Shown one piece after another: positions 39,695-46,098 of a stretch of 46,455 bases of DNA. Within the stretch, counting starts at the first letter, position 1, and every line of letters starts with the position of its first letter. Origin of the DNA: a virus; the IMG/VR virus record IMGVR_UViG_3300011420_000012, positions 1-46,455 of that record; one strand, given 5' to 3'. The position numbers were made by a program, and so were the translations under genes. Under the pieces are notes generated by a model. The model worked only from the letters and a program-made list of their open reading frames with translations, was not told the origin of the DNA and did no database searches.

Positions 39695-39987
39695 TTCGAT
39701 TCCTCGGGCACCCCGGAGGCCGCAGCCGGAGGGGCTGGCATCTCGCGCCAGTGCGTGGCCTTCGCTAGTGATGACCACGTGCCGAACTTGCCCATGTGCA
39801 GACGCGGCGGAAACGTCCCGAAGATCGGATCGCCAGACGTGTTCACGTAGGCTTCCTCTGGCGCCTTCGGCACGATCCAGAAGAACAAGGGCTCGTTACG
39901 ACGGCTCACGGAGAATGTCTCGATGGGCTGCCACGCCTCGCCGGGGAGCGCCGCCAACGCCGGATCAAGTGAAAACCCTTCCTGCAT
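39691..39987 (-). CDS. DUF551-like small protein
   Basis: 98 residues. The EAWQPIETFSVSRRNEPLFF start and the THWREMPAPP end are the frame of DUF551 ('W.pi......THW.p.P.PP'). These small proteins are common in phage early regions and have no known function. The stop overlaps the DUF1643 start (GTGA). Confidence 0.7.
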   Translation of the reverse strand: MQEGFSLDPALAALPGEAWQPIETFSVSRRNEPLFFWIVPKAPEEAYVNTSGDPIFGTFPPRLHMGKFGTWSSLAKATHWREMPAPPAAASGVPEESK

Positions 39988-40020
39988 CAGTTGGGCTTTC
40001 CGGTGCAGCGGAATTTCCTG

Positions 40021-40221
40021 CTAAAGCCGTTCAATCATTTTCACAATCACGTCCTGCTCCTGCGGGTGGGGCCACGCCGCCAGGACGTCCGCCAGCTTCA
40101 CGAAGACTTCAAACAGTCGGTTGGGGTACGGTGGGACCACGTACATACCCTCAATCGTTTCCGCGAAATAGTGCTTCTTGAGCTTGTCGATCCACGCCGC
40201 GCCCGAGGGCTGGTTAGTCAT
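40021..40221 (-). CDS. Small hypothetical protein
   Basis: 66 residues; ATG 40221 overlaps the preceding stop (ATGA, 40218-40221). A compact helical chain (AWIDKLKKHYFAETIEGMYV, then RLFEVFVKLADVLAAW) without recognisable motif. Confidence 0.65.
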   Translation of the reverse strand: MTNQPSGAAWIDKLKKHYFAETIEGMYVVPPYPNRLFEVFVKLADVLAAWPHPQEQDVIVKMIERL

Positions 40222-40457
40222 CGCTGTTCCCTTAACGCCTTCCCAAGGCGGTACTTGCCGCTGACAATATCGAGAAAGCCATACCGCACGAGTTGTTGCA
40301 GGTGATGCTTGATCTGTTGAGGGCTGACCTCCGGCCCGACCTGCTGCCCGATGGCACGCAGCGACAGATCATCAATCCCCCGATTCGCCACCAGTTCGGC
40401 AATCGCGACCTGCAAGGGATGCGCGGCAATGCGTAGTTTGGTCTTCATAGTCGTCAT
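40218..40457 (-). CDS. Winged-helix DNA-binding protein
   Basis: 79 residues from ATG 40457. HPLQVAIAELVANRGIDDLS, then LRAIGQQVG, then PQQIKHHLQQLVRYGFLDI and a wing (VSGKYRLGK) form a complete winged helix like the LexA DNA-binding domain, with no peptidase domain. A palindrome at 40539-40556 lies 82 bases upstream and could be its operator. It is probably an early regulator. Confidence 0.75.
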   Translation of the reverse strand: MTTMKTKLRIAAHPLQVAIAELVANRGIDDLSLRAIGQQVGPEVSPQQIKHHLQQLVRYGFLDIVSGKYRLGKALREQR

Positions 40458-40611
40458 GGGATCACGCCCTCACCGCGTCCATGTCCTCAACCGTCACGGG
40501 CGCGCCCGAGGGCGTCATCGCTCCCCAACTGTTAAATTCATAAGAAAATCCTTATGCGCGCGAAGCGTACGTTGATGTCGCCCCACCGTTATGCCTTACC
40601 GCAACCCAGAT
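40458..40611 (-). promoter_or_regulatory. Intergenic region upstream of the winged-helix gene
   Basis: 154 bases without a convincing gene (an 18-codon frame at 40462-40518 is present but unsupported). It contains the perfect CATAAG-N6-CTTATG palindrome. This AT-rich island within GC-rich early genes is a likely regulatory site. Confidence 0.45.
40539..40556. repeat. CATAAG-N6-CTTATG palindrome
   Basis: Perfect six-base inverted arms (40539-40544 and 40551-40556) with a six-base spacer. It is AT-rich and upstream of a winged-helix gene. An operator is more likely than a terminator because the stem is weak. Confidence 0.5.
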
Positions 40612-40947
40612 TCAGACCGTCGAAGGAAAGAGCGGCTTCTCTTCCTCGCGTATCTTCCGTTTCGAGAGACGCGCCGTCGGCGGCTCGCACTGCACGTGCG
40701 AATACCCGTAGGGATCACCCGGCCGCATCGTCTTTCCTTTGCGTTTCTCGTCGCGCCGGACAGGCTCACGCAGCACCCAATCGAGCGCCTTGAAGTAGCG
40801 GCGACACGTCAGACACCGCTGCCCGCCCTTACCGCTCGCCTGTCGCGCAATATTGAGCGCTTTCGCCAGCCGCGCGAGTCGATGGAGCGCACAGAGCGCC
40901 TTGCCGTGTTCGGGAATCGCCGGACAGTCGGGAACCTCGCACGGCAC
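40612..40947 (-). CDS. Cys/His-rich early protein
   Basis: 111 residues from a GTG at 40947. CEVPDCPAIPEHGKALCALH gives three Cys and two His for one zinc site, and CLTCRRYFKALDWVLREPVR gives a second Cys pair. The rest is basic. The start lies 12 bases after an (AACG)9 tetranucleotide run, which separates it from the previous gene. No strong ribosome site is visible. The family is unknown. Confidence 0.65.
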   Translation of the reverse strand: MPCEVPDCPAIPEHGKALCALHRLARLAKALNIARQASGKGGQRCLTCRRYFKALDWVLREPVRRDEKRKGKTMRPGDPYGYSHVQCEPPTARLSKRKIREEEKPLFPSTV

Positions 40948-40958
40948 TAGCGGCGCCT

Positions 40959-40994
40959 CGTTCGTTCGTTCGTTCGTTCGTTCGTTCGTTCGTT
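40959..40994. repeat. Tetranucleotide tandem repeat (CGTT)9
   Basis: Nine perfect copies of CGTT on the plus strand (AACG on the minus strand) span 36 bases between the stop of the 40994-41241 gene and the GTG of the 40612-40947 gene. Perfect tetranucleotide runs slip easily. If read through, a frame here would encode tandem NERT units. Confidence 0.85.
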
Positions 40995-41241
40995 CATAAA
41001 TCCTGCCGTTTCCACGGATAGAACGTCCACAGAATCACGTAGCACTCCCCGCCCGCAAAGTCGCAGCGCCAGCTCGCGTCTCCCACAAACGGACCTGTCC
41101 AACCCGTCTCCGCCGAGTTCGGAAACGTGCGCCGCTGTCGACGTAAAGCGGCGGGCGGCCGCGTCTCGGGATAGCAATCCGAATCCGCGTCCCATCGCTC
41201 AACGTCCAGATCTGAAAGCGCCGGGCTACTTTTCCGCACAT
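40994..41241 (-). pseudogene. Small gene with apparent frameshift
   Basis: Two overlapping frames each look half right. From ATG 41241 (with GAGGTGAGG upstream) the first frame gives MCGKVARRFQIWTLSDGTRI and PPLYVDSGARF, then turns into arginine-rich nonsense ending at 41035. The frame one base back, open from 41239 to 40994, ends in a natural GPFVGDASWRCDFAGGECYV with ILWTFYP. The switch would be a -1 shift near 41115-41125. No standard slippery heptamer is visible, so a real mutation or sequence error is likeliest. Alternatively only the second frame is translated. Confidence 0.45.
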
Positions 41242-41352
41242 GCTGACCACCTCACCTCAACGATTTTGGGCAGGGCGTGGCGCCTCGGATCGGCCTCCCC
41301 CACTGCCTGTTCAGCTTTCAACTGTTCGGCTCTCCCCTCGCGGTGAACGCCC

Positions 41353-41784
41353 CTACTGCCCGTGTTTTGTTTTCATGTGCCGCGCGAGTTGCTGAAAGGT
41401 GCGCTGACAGTGCGGGCAGACGCCGCATGCGACACGATGCAGCAGGCGATTCTTCGCGGCCTTCGCGATGCCGGCGGCGATGTTCGCGCCCTTCGCACGG
41501 GATTCCGCCCACTGGCGCGCCTCTCGCTGCTGTGTCGCGTCCGCCTCAGCTCGCTCGGCACGGTGCTGCGCCGCCCGTAATTCCTTCTGGGCCGCCGTCT
41601 CCGTTTCGGGAAAGTGCAGCGAGTGCCCATTCGGACAGGACCATTCCCGCCCGGCCCCCATTTTCATCAACCCATAAAAGTCTTGCGTGAGGGCGTAGTC
41701 CAGCCCACACACCGGACAGTTCATCGTGACCAGCGAGGCGCCCGCCGCCCAAAACGCATCAATGACTTTGCCGGACTGCCCCAT
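41353..41784 (-). CDS. Zinc-finger phage protein
   Basis: 143 residues from ATG 41784 (a later ATG at 41724 also fits). MNCPVCGLDYALTQDFY and CPNGHSLHFPE form an N-terminal Cys4-type site. A coiled coil of about 45 residues follows (AQKELRAAQHRAERAEADAT). The end CGVCPHCQRTFQQLARHMKT with KH is a C2H2-like finger. This two-finger-with-coil layout is widespread in phages and its function is unknown. Confidence 0.8.
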   Translation of the reverse strand: MGQSGKVIDAFWAAGASLVTMNCPVCGLDYALTQDFYGLMKMGAGREWSCPNGHSLHFPETETAAQKELRAAQHRAERAEADATQQREARQWAESRAKGANIAAGIAKAAKNRLLHRVACGVCPHCQRTFQQLARHMKTKHGQ

Positions 41785-42044
41785 TACTTGACTCCTATCG
41801 CCGCCAACGCGTCCTCGACCGTCCGCACAACGCACGCTTGCCCCTTCCAACCGGCCAGAAACGCCTTCTGCGTGGGTCGGAGCTGGCCCCGCGCGGTCTT
41901 AACCTCCAGTAAGTAATTCGCGCCCCTGAAGCCCACCAGCACGTCCAGCGGCCCCTTCTCGTTCACCGTCGCGCCCACCTTCCGCAAGGCGTCACAAATC
42001 GCGTGATGATTCGCGTCGAGCCGATGCACGGTGAACTTACCCAC
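41784..42044 (-). CDS. VRR-NUC-like nuclease
   Basis: 86 residues. The core GPLDVLVGFRGANYLLEVKT matches the PD-(D/E)xK pattern of VRR-NUC proteins: Asp in PLDVL, then Glu-x-Lys in LEVKT, followed by QLRPTQKAFLAGWKGQACVV. Family members are stand-alone Holliday-junction or flap nucleases in phages. It lies among recombination and replication genes. It overlaps the next gene by one base. Confidence 0.8.
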   Translation of the reverse strand: MGKFTVHRLDANHHAICDALRKVGATVNEKGPLDVLVGFRGANYLLEVKTARGQLRPTQKAFLAGWKGQACVVRTVEDALAAIGVK

Positions 42045-42071
42045 GAGATGCCTGCTGGCGCGGCCGGACGC

Positions 42072-42242
42072 TCATCCCGCAGGATCCTCGTCTTCCGCTT
42101 CATCGTCGCCATAACTGCAGTCCCACGCGTGCTGCTCCGACTCCAGATCACACTTGCACTCAGGGCACTCTGGCGCGAGATCGTCTGGGTCGTCATCGTC
42201 TTCCCACTCAAGATCGTCCGGTTCCCAGAACTCGCTGCTCAT
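42072..42242 (-). CDS. Acidic zinc-binding micro-protein
   Basis: 56 residues from ATG 42242. A very acidic start (WEPDDLEWEDDDDPDDLAPE) precedes CPECKCDLESEQHAWDC, with four Cys and one His for a zinc site, and an acidic end. Strong negative charge suggests DNA mimicry or binding to a basic partner, but this is only composition-based. The ribosome site is weak. Confidence 0.55.
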   Translation of the reverse strand: MSSEFWEPDDLEWEDDDDPDDLAPECPECKCDLESEQHAWDCSYGDDEAEDEDPAG

Positions 42243-42273
42243 GCGGGGCGCCCCGGCGATCCCCCCCGCCGCC

Positions 42274-42762
42274 TCATCGACCGATCCTGGCGAACGCGCT
42301 GCGCTTCGGTGTCTTCCCGGCCGCCGAAAAGTTCTCGGCGCTTGGCTTGGCTGGCACTTTAAACCGCTGGCCTTTCGAGCACCAACACGGATTGCCCCAC
42401 TCGTGCGCCTGGTGTGGCTTCGACCGTCCGCACGTCGCATCCCCGGGACAGGTCAGGATCTCGAGGCCGTAGTCGTGGCAATGATCACAAAGATACTTCC
42501 ACGTCGTGTCCCGGCCCTTCGGCCAGGCGGCCTCAAGGCTCTTCGCCAGCCCGGTGACACGATCCGCTTTCGAGACGCCGTCGGCCTTCTGCGCGTCCCA
42601 AATCCGCATCGCCTCGATGAATGTTTCGGCGAGGGCTCCGAGGCGCCGAGACGCCTGTCGCCGTGACGCCGAGACCTGCCCACGGAGGCGGTTGAACGCC
42701 GTCGTGAGGGCCTTAGGACCATGCGCGGCACTGAGTTCTTGCAGGGCTGATTCGAGGGTCAT
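42274..42762 (-). CDS. Cys-rich early protein, partner of the replication-like gene
   Basis: 162 residues from ATG 42762 (ATGA overlap with the preceding gene). A helical N-terminal half (LESALQELSAAHGPKALTTA, basic RRQASRRLG) is followed by CDHCHDYGLEILTCPGDATC and CWC, a zinc cluster. This resembles helper or loader proteins paired with phage replication initiators, but no family is firmly recognised. Confidence 0.7.
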   Translation of the reverse strand: MTLESALQELSAAHGPKALTTAFNRLRGQVSASRRQASRRLGALAETFIEAMRIWDAQKADGVSKADRVTGLAKSLEAAWPKGRDTTWKYLCDHCHDYGLEILTCPGDATCGRSKPHQAHEWGNPCWCSKGQRFKVPAKPSAENFSAAGKTPKRSAFARIGR

Positions 42763-43493
42763 ACCGTCACCCCGTGCTCGTCTTCCCACTCCCGTAGGCG
42801 GTCATCGCACCAACTCGCCTTGGCCGCAAAGACGCCAATGCCCCGATCCGTGCGGGAAATCCACTCTTCGTCGCTGGTCAACAGCACCACAGCGAGTTTC
42901 TCCAGCCGCACAAACTCCCACGTGCGCAAGAGGTCGCAAACCCTTGACCAGTCAAGACTTGGCTTGAGGTGGTAATGCGCGCCCTTGCGGTGTTCGGCGT
43001 AGAGTTCGCAGAAGCGCTCGCAAAATCGTCCGGCTTGCTGTTCGATCGATTCCGCGCGATCTTTTTCTTTAATCGGAAGATCCGATCCCTTCCCTTCCCG
43101 GAACTTCGGTGAATGTTCGGTGTGATGTTCGGCCGAACGAACGGGAGAACTCACGCCACGAAGGCGGCGCATGCGAAGCTTCGCCGCGTCGCGATCCTCT
43201 TGCGCTTCGGCTTTCGAGAGATTCCACTCGAGGTAGTCATGCACTTGCACGCCCCGGCCGGGCATCTCCGTCCAGAGCGGGTTCGCGCCCGCCTGCCACG
43301 GTGTTAGAAGTTTTTGCATACGCTTCGGGCTATACGCCTTGAGTTTCCGGAGTGAGTTGATGGGAATAAGGCCATCCGTCTGGTACTTCCGGCAGAAGCC
43401 CATCCCTTGATGCCAGAGCCGGAAAGCCCCGTCGCAGAGCCAGTCAAATTTCGGGTGATCGTTGTAGTCATCACTGAGCCGAATGAACCCCAC
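42759..43493 (-). CDS. Replisome-organiser-like protein
   Basis: 244 residues. The start MGFIRLSDDYNDHPKFDWLC with FRLWHQGMGFCRKYQTDGLI and VQVHDYLEWNLSKAEAQEDR is a common N-terminal winged-helix pattern of phage replication proteins. The linker is charged (KREGKGSDLPIKEKDRAES-type). The C-terminal part has WSRVCDLLRTWEFVRLEKLA and CDDRLREWEDEHG. No helicase Walker motif is present, so it would rely on host helicase. It is the best candidate for an origin-binding protein. Confidence 0.72.
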   Translation of the reverse strand: MGFIRLSDDYNDHPKFDWLCDGAFRLWHQGMGFCRKYQTDGLIPINSLRKLKAYSPKRMQKLLTPWQAGANPLWTEMPGRGVQVHDYLEWNLSKAEAQEDRDAAKLRMRRLRGVSSPVRSAEHHTEHSPKFREGKGSDLPIKEKDRAESIEQQAGRFCERFCELYAEHRKGAHYHLKPSLDWSRVCDLLRTWEFVRLEKLAVVLLTSDEEWISRTDRGIGVFAAKASWCDDRLREWEDEHGVTV

Positions 43494-43499
43494 GCCAGC

Positions 43500-43730
43500 C
43501 TACGAATCAAACGGCAATTGCGGCAACTGGTCCAAGACGGTTTCCTGCGGCGTCTCCTGCACCGAACAGAACCAGTGCCCGGTCTCGTGCAAGACGTTCA
43601 GCACCGACTGCGCTGGGGTGTCGGTGGAGCCGTCGAAATATTCATCGTGCGGCGCGAGCGCGATCTCATCGCAGTCGATGCCTTTGAGCACCGCTCGTGT
43701 GATTTGTTCAGCGAGCTCTAAGGTCGTCAT
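43500..43730 (-). CDS. Small hypothetical protein
   Basis: 76 residues from ATG 43730 (ATGA overlap, 43727-43730). A helical start (TTLELAEQITRAVLKGIDCD) and a later SVLNVLHETGHWFCSVQETP. The HETGH string resembles a metalloprotease motif but lacks the required HExxH spacing, and the surrounding chain is too short. The function is unknown. Confidence 0.65.
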   Translation of the reverse strand: MTTLELAEQITRAVLKGIDCDEIALAPHDEYFDGSTDTPAQSVLNVLHETGHWFCSVQETPQETVLDQLPQLPFDS

Positions 43731-44020
43731 AAACGCCGCCGATACGTGATGTTCTGCGCGCCAAACGGTCCACGCGTCAGGCCCGCTTCCTGAATCCGCC
43801 CCTGTTGCAGCAGCACCGCCAGCCGGGCGCAAATCGTCGTCACTGGCAACCCGGTCTCTCGCGCAAGCTCGTGACGCGTCAACGCCCCATTCCCGAGTGC
43901 ATTCAGAATCCGCCCACACTGCGATCCCGCGCGAGGCTGCGCGGTCTGTGCGCCTGTCCAACTCGCATGCCGAGCCTGCGGAGAGCGCCCTTGAAACGGG
44001 AGGGCTGGTTGTGCGCTCAT
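43727..44020 (-). CDS. Winged-helix protein
   Basis: 97 residues from ATG 44020, with GGAGAT nine bases upstream. After a basic disordered start (PFQGRSPQARHASW) comes a winged helix: QCGRILNALGNGALTRHELA, then GLPVTTICARLAVLLQQGRI and a wing (GPFGAQNITYRRR). Such small wHTH proteins sit before phage replication genes. A longer in-frame start at 44050 lacks a ribosome site. Confidence 0.72.
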   Translation of the reverse strand: MSAQPALPFQGRSPQARHASWTGAQTAQPRAGSQCGRILNALGNGALTRHELARETGLPVTTICARLAVLLQQGRIQEAGLTRGPFGAQNITYRRRL

Positions 44021-44126
44021 GGCCGATCTCCATCTCGTGAGTAGCCCCAATCGTCCCGAATTTTCACGTGGGGCAAGCAGGCATCTCGATAGCGATACCA
44101 GAGCCGATTAAGGAATAGGAGAAACC

Positions 44127-44597
44127 TCACAAGCACGTTGCACCTTTAGCAGTGAACTGCCTACCCCTCCGATGTATCCAGGCTTCTTTCTGTGTTCGAC
44201 TCTGCACTCCACGATGTTTGAAAGCCGATTTAATATTCGCACTTGTAATGCCGTAATGCTTCGAAAGCATGTGGAACGACCAACCCTGCTTATAGAGACT
44301 GATCGCTTCTACGATGTCGATTCTCAGGTGGCGCGTGCTGTGTTCGAGTTGTGACGACAAATACTCCAGATTCTCTGGACGGTTGTCATTTCTCAGATGA
44401 TTGCGATGATGAGCATGGGTGCCTTCTGGAACAACCACGCCATCACACACGCGATGCGCGAGCACCTGGACGTAGCTACAATTACCAACCTTCCATCGGT
44501 GGACGATATATCCCTGGTGTTGCTGAAGCATTGGCGTCTCATTAGGGACAACTTCACCACCGCGTAATGTCCGCACTTGCCGGGGCGTCTTAGGCAT
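44127..44597 (-). CDS. HNH homing endonuclease
   Basis: 156 residues. LAHRVCDGVVVPEGTHAHHR followed by NHLRNDNRPENLEYLS is the HNH_3-type core: catalytic His pair in HHRNH and Asn in DNRPENL. The C-terminal part (AISLYKQGWSFHMLSKHYGI with TSANIKSAFKHRG) is a DNA-recognition helix-turn-helix. The gene is clearly richer in A/T than its neighbours and stands free between two coupled early genes, without overlap. This fits a selfish insertion. Confidence 0.85.
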   Translation of the reverse strand: MPKTPRQVRTLRGGEVVPNETPMLQQHQGYIVHRWKVGNCSYVQVLAHRVCDGVVVPEGTHAHHRNHLRNDNRPENLEYLSSQLEHSTRHLRIDIVEAISLYKQGWSFHMLSKHYGITSANIKSAFKHRGVQSRTQKEAWIHRRGRQFTAKGATCL

Positions 44598-44633
44598 CGT
44601 TCACCCGATTGATCCACAGGACGAAGCGCCAGA

Positions 44634-45047
44634 TCACGCGGCCTCCGGAAACGTGACGGCTTTCGGGTCCGTCATGTCGAGGTATTCTCTGTTCCCGATC
44701 ATGAACATCTGCGTGCTCTTGATCAGGATTTCGTTATGCTCAATCCGTTGATGACACGTCGCGCAGAGCTGCAGCCCGTTCCGAATGTCGTAGCGCGTTG
44801 GCTTGTGCGCCCGGCCGGTCACGTGGTGGCACTCCGCCCGACTCGCTTGCAGCTTCAGCGTGACGACGACTTTCCGAGCACAGCAGCGGCAGCGCTTCCC
44901 GTCTCTGGCACGGACGCCCTTCTTCCACGCTTCGAGGGCCTTCTCGTCCGCCTTGCGATCGGCTTCGGCGGCATCCAGGCGCGTCGGCCCCTTTTGGAGA
45001 TTCGGCGTCGGCCGGTTTGCCAAGGTACAGAGATCGTCCAGGCTCAT
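44634..45047 (-). CDS. HNH nuclease-like early protein
   Basis: 137 residues from ATG 45047 (ATGA overlap with the NinB-like gene). CRCC, then AECHHVTGRAHKPTRYDIRN, then LQLCATCHQRIEHNE form a zinc-bound HNH/beta-beta-alpha nuclease fold with ECHH and NGLQLC. Unlike the homing endonuclease next to it, it is co-translated with recombination genes and has host-genome-like base composition, so it may be a phage recombination nuclease. Confidence 0.8.
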   Translation of the reverse strand: MSLDDLCTLANRPTPNLQKGPTRLDAAEADRKADEKALEAWKKGVRARDGKRCRCCARKVVVTLKLQASRAECHHVTGRAHKPTRYDIRNGLQLCATCHQRIEHNEILIKSTQMFMIGNREYLDMTDPKAVTFPEAA

Positions 45048-45469
45048 GACGCGACCTGGTCGTGCTGCGCGCGCCACTTATCGGCGTCTTCGATATATAG
45101 GTTTTCTTCAGCGGCGAGCTGGACGCACTGATCGAGAAACTCGGCGTATTCCTTCTTAGTGAGGGCTGAAGTGTGCCCTGGCACGATCGCGATCGTGCCG
45201 TCCATCTGCCGCACTTCTCGCGGGATGAACATCAGCGCCAGCATGTCCTTGGCTTCTTGCTTGTGATAGCCAAGCGCCTGAAAGGCTTTCAAGACCGGCC
45301 CGTGGAAGAATTTCTCTTGCGCCCGCGTGTATTTCAACCCGACCGATTCGAGATGCAGTTCGAGCTCTTCGCCGTCCATAAACTGCTTTAGTTCGGCGTC
45401 GAAGCCATCCCGATCGAACAGCTTCAACTTCCCGCCGACGACGGTGCAGAGAACGGAGAACTGCGTCAC
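45044..45469 (-). CDS. NinB-like recombination accessory protein
   Basis: 141 residues from a GTG at 45469 (GTGA overlap). The pattern YTRAQEKFFHGPVLKAFQAL with EAKDMLALMFIP and TSALTKKEYAEFLDQCVQLA matches the C-terminal part of phage NinB/Orf-type proteins ('s..e...fie.i..wa.e'). NinB proteins help loading of recombination proteins at single-strand DNA. The gene follows the exonuclease directly, as in lambdoid recombination modules. Similarity is by pattern only. Confidence 0.6.
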   Translation of the reverse strand: MTQFSVLCTVVGGKLKLFDRDGFDAELKQFMDGEELELHLESVGLKYTRAQEKFFHGPVLKAFQALGYHKQEAKDMLALMFIPREVRQMDGTIAIVPGHTSALTKKEYAEFLDQCVQLAAEENLYIEDADKWRAQHDQVAS

Positions 45470-46098
45470 GCTGGCACTGCCGCGAGCGCACCGAGGGACA
45501 GGACTTCCTTTTCGACTTCATCGAGGAACAGCCGCACGCCGAGTTCGTGCGCGGCGAGATCGACGTCTTTCGCGTGAATGCGCGCGATCTTGAGCCGGAG
45601 CGATTCGGGAAAGGTCGGATGGTAGGAGACGAAATCCCACCAGGCGCGGCCCGTGAGCCAGAGGCCATGCACGGATTGCAGGAAGTACTCGTTCGGCAGT
45701 CCACCGCGCAGATAGTCGAGGTGTGTCGCCGCCTTCGGGCACTTCATTTCGATCCCGCCGTCGAGCGTCAGGCCGTCCGGCGAACAGCCCGCCATCAGCT
45801 CGTCATGCGCGACGAAGCCGACCGACTCCACGAGAATGCCCGTCTCGGCTTCGTAGGCGCGGCAGGCTTCGGCTTCCAGTTCGAGGCCGCGATCCATGTC
45901 GGGCGAGTGATAGCCGTTTTCTTGCGCCTGGCCGGTGAGGCGTTCGAGCACCAACTGCACCCGCGTGTTGCGCCGGCCAGCGGCTTCCCCGCCGGATTTG
46001 AGCTTGGCGAAGGCTTCCGCCACGCGCGAACCGGTGAGCCGCCCGAGCCGCGCGGCGTACCACTCCGGCGAGCGTTGCTCGCATTGGATGATCCTCAC
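45466..46098 (-). CDS. YqaJ-type phage exonuclease
   Basis: 210 residues from a GTG at 46098 (GTGA overlap with ERF). QCEQRSPEWYAARLGRLTGS is the YqaJ/lambda-exo start. GLELEAEACRAYEAETG is next. AGCSPDGLTLDGGIEMKCPK carries the PD-(D/E)xK metal site (Asp in SPDG, Glu-x-Lys in EMKC). YFLQSVHGLWLTGRAWWDFV follows, as in the family. It would resect DNA ends for ERF annealing. Pairing with ERF is the classic two-component phage recombination system. Confidence 0.9.
   Translation of the reverse strand: MRIIQCEQRSPEWYAARLGRLTGSRVAEAFAKLKSGGEAAGRRNTRVQLVLERLTGQAQENGYHSPDMDRGLELEAEACRAYEAETGILVESVGFVAHDELMAGCSPDGLTLDGGIEMKCPKAATHLDYLRGGLPNEYFLQSVHGLWLTGRAWWDFVSYHPTFPESLRLKIARIHAKDVDLAAHELGVRLFLDEVEKEVLSLGALAAVPA

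Noticed and set aside
43500-43730. HETGH string considered as a second metalloprotease
   Set aside because: Spacing does not match HExxH and the protein has only 76 residues with no further ligands.
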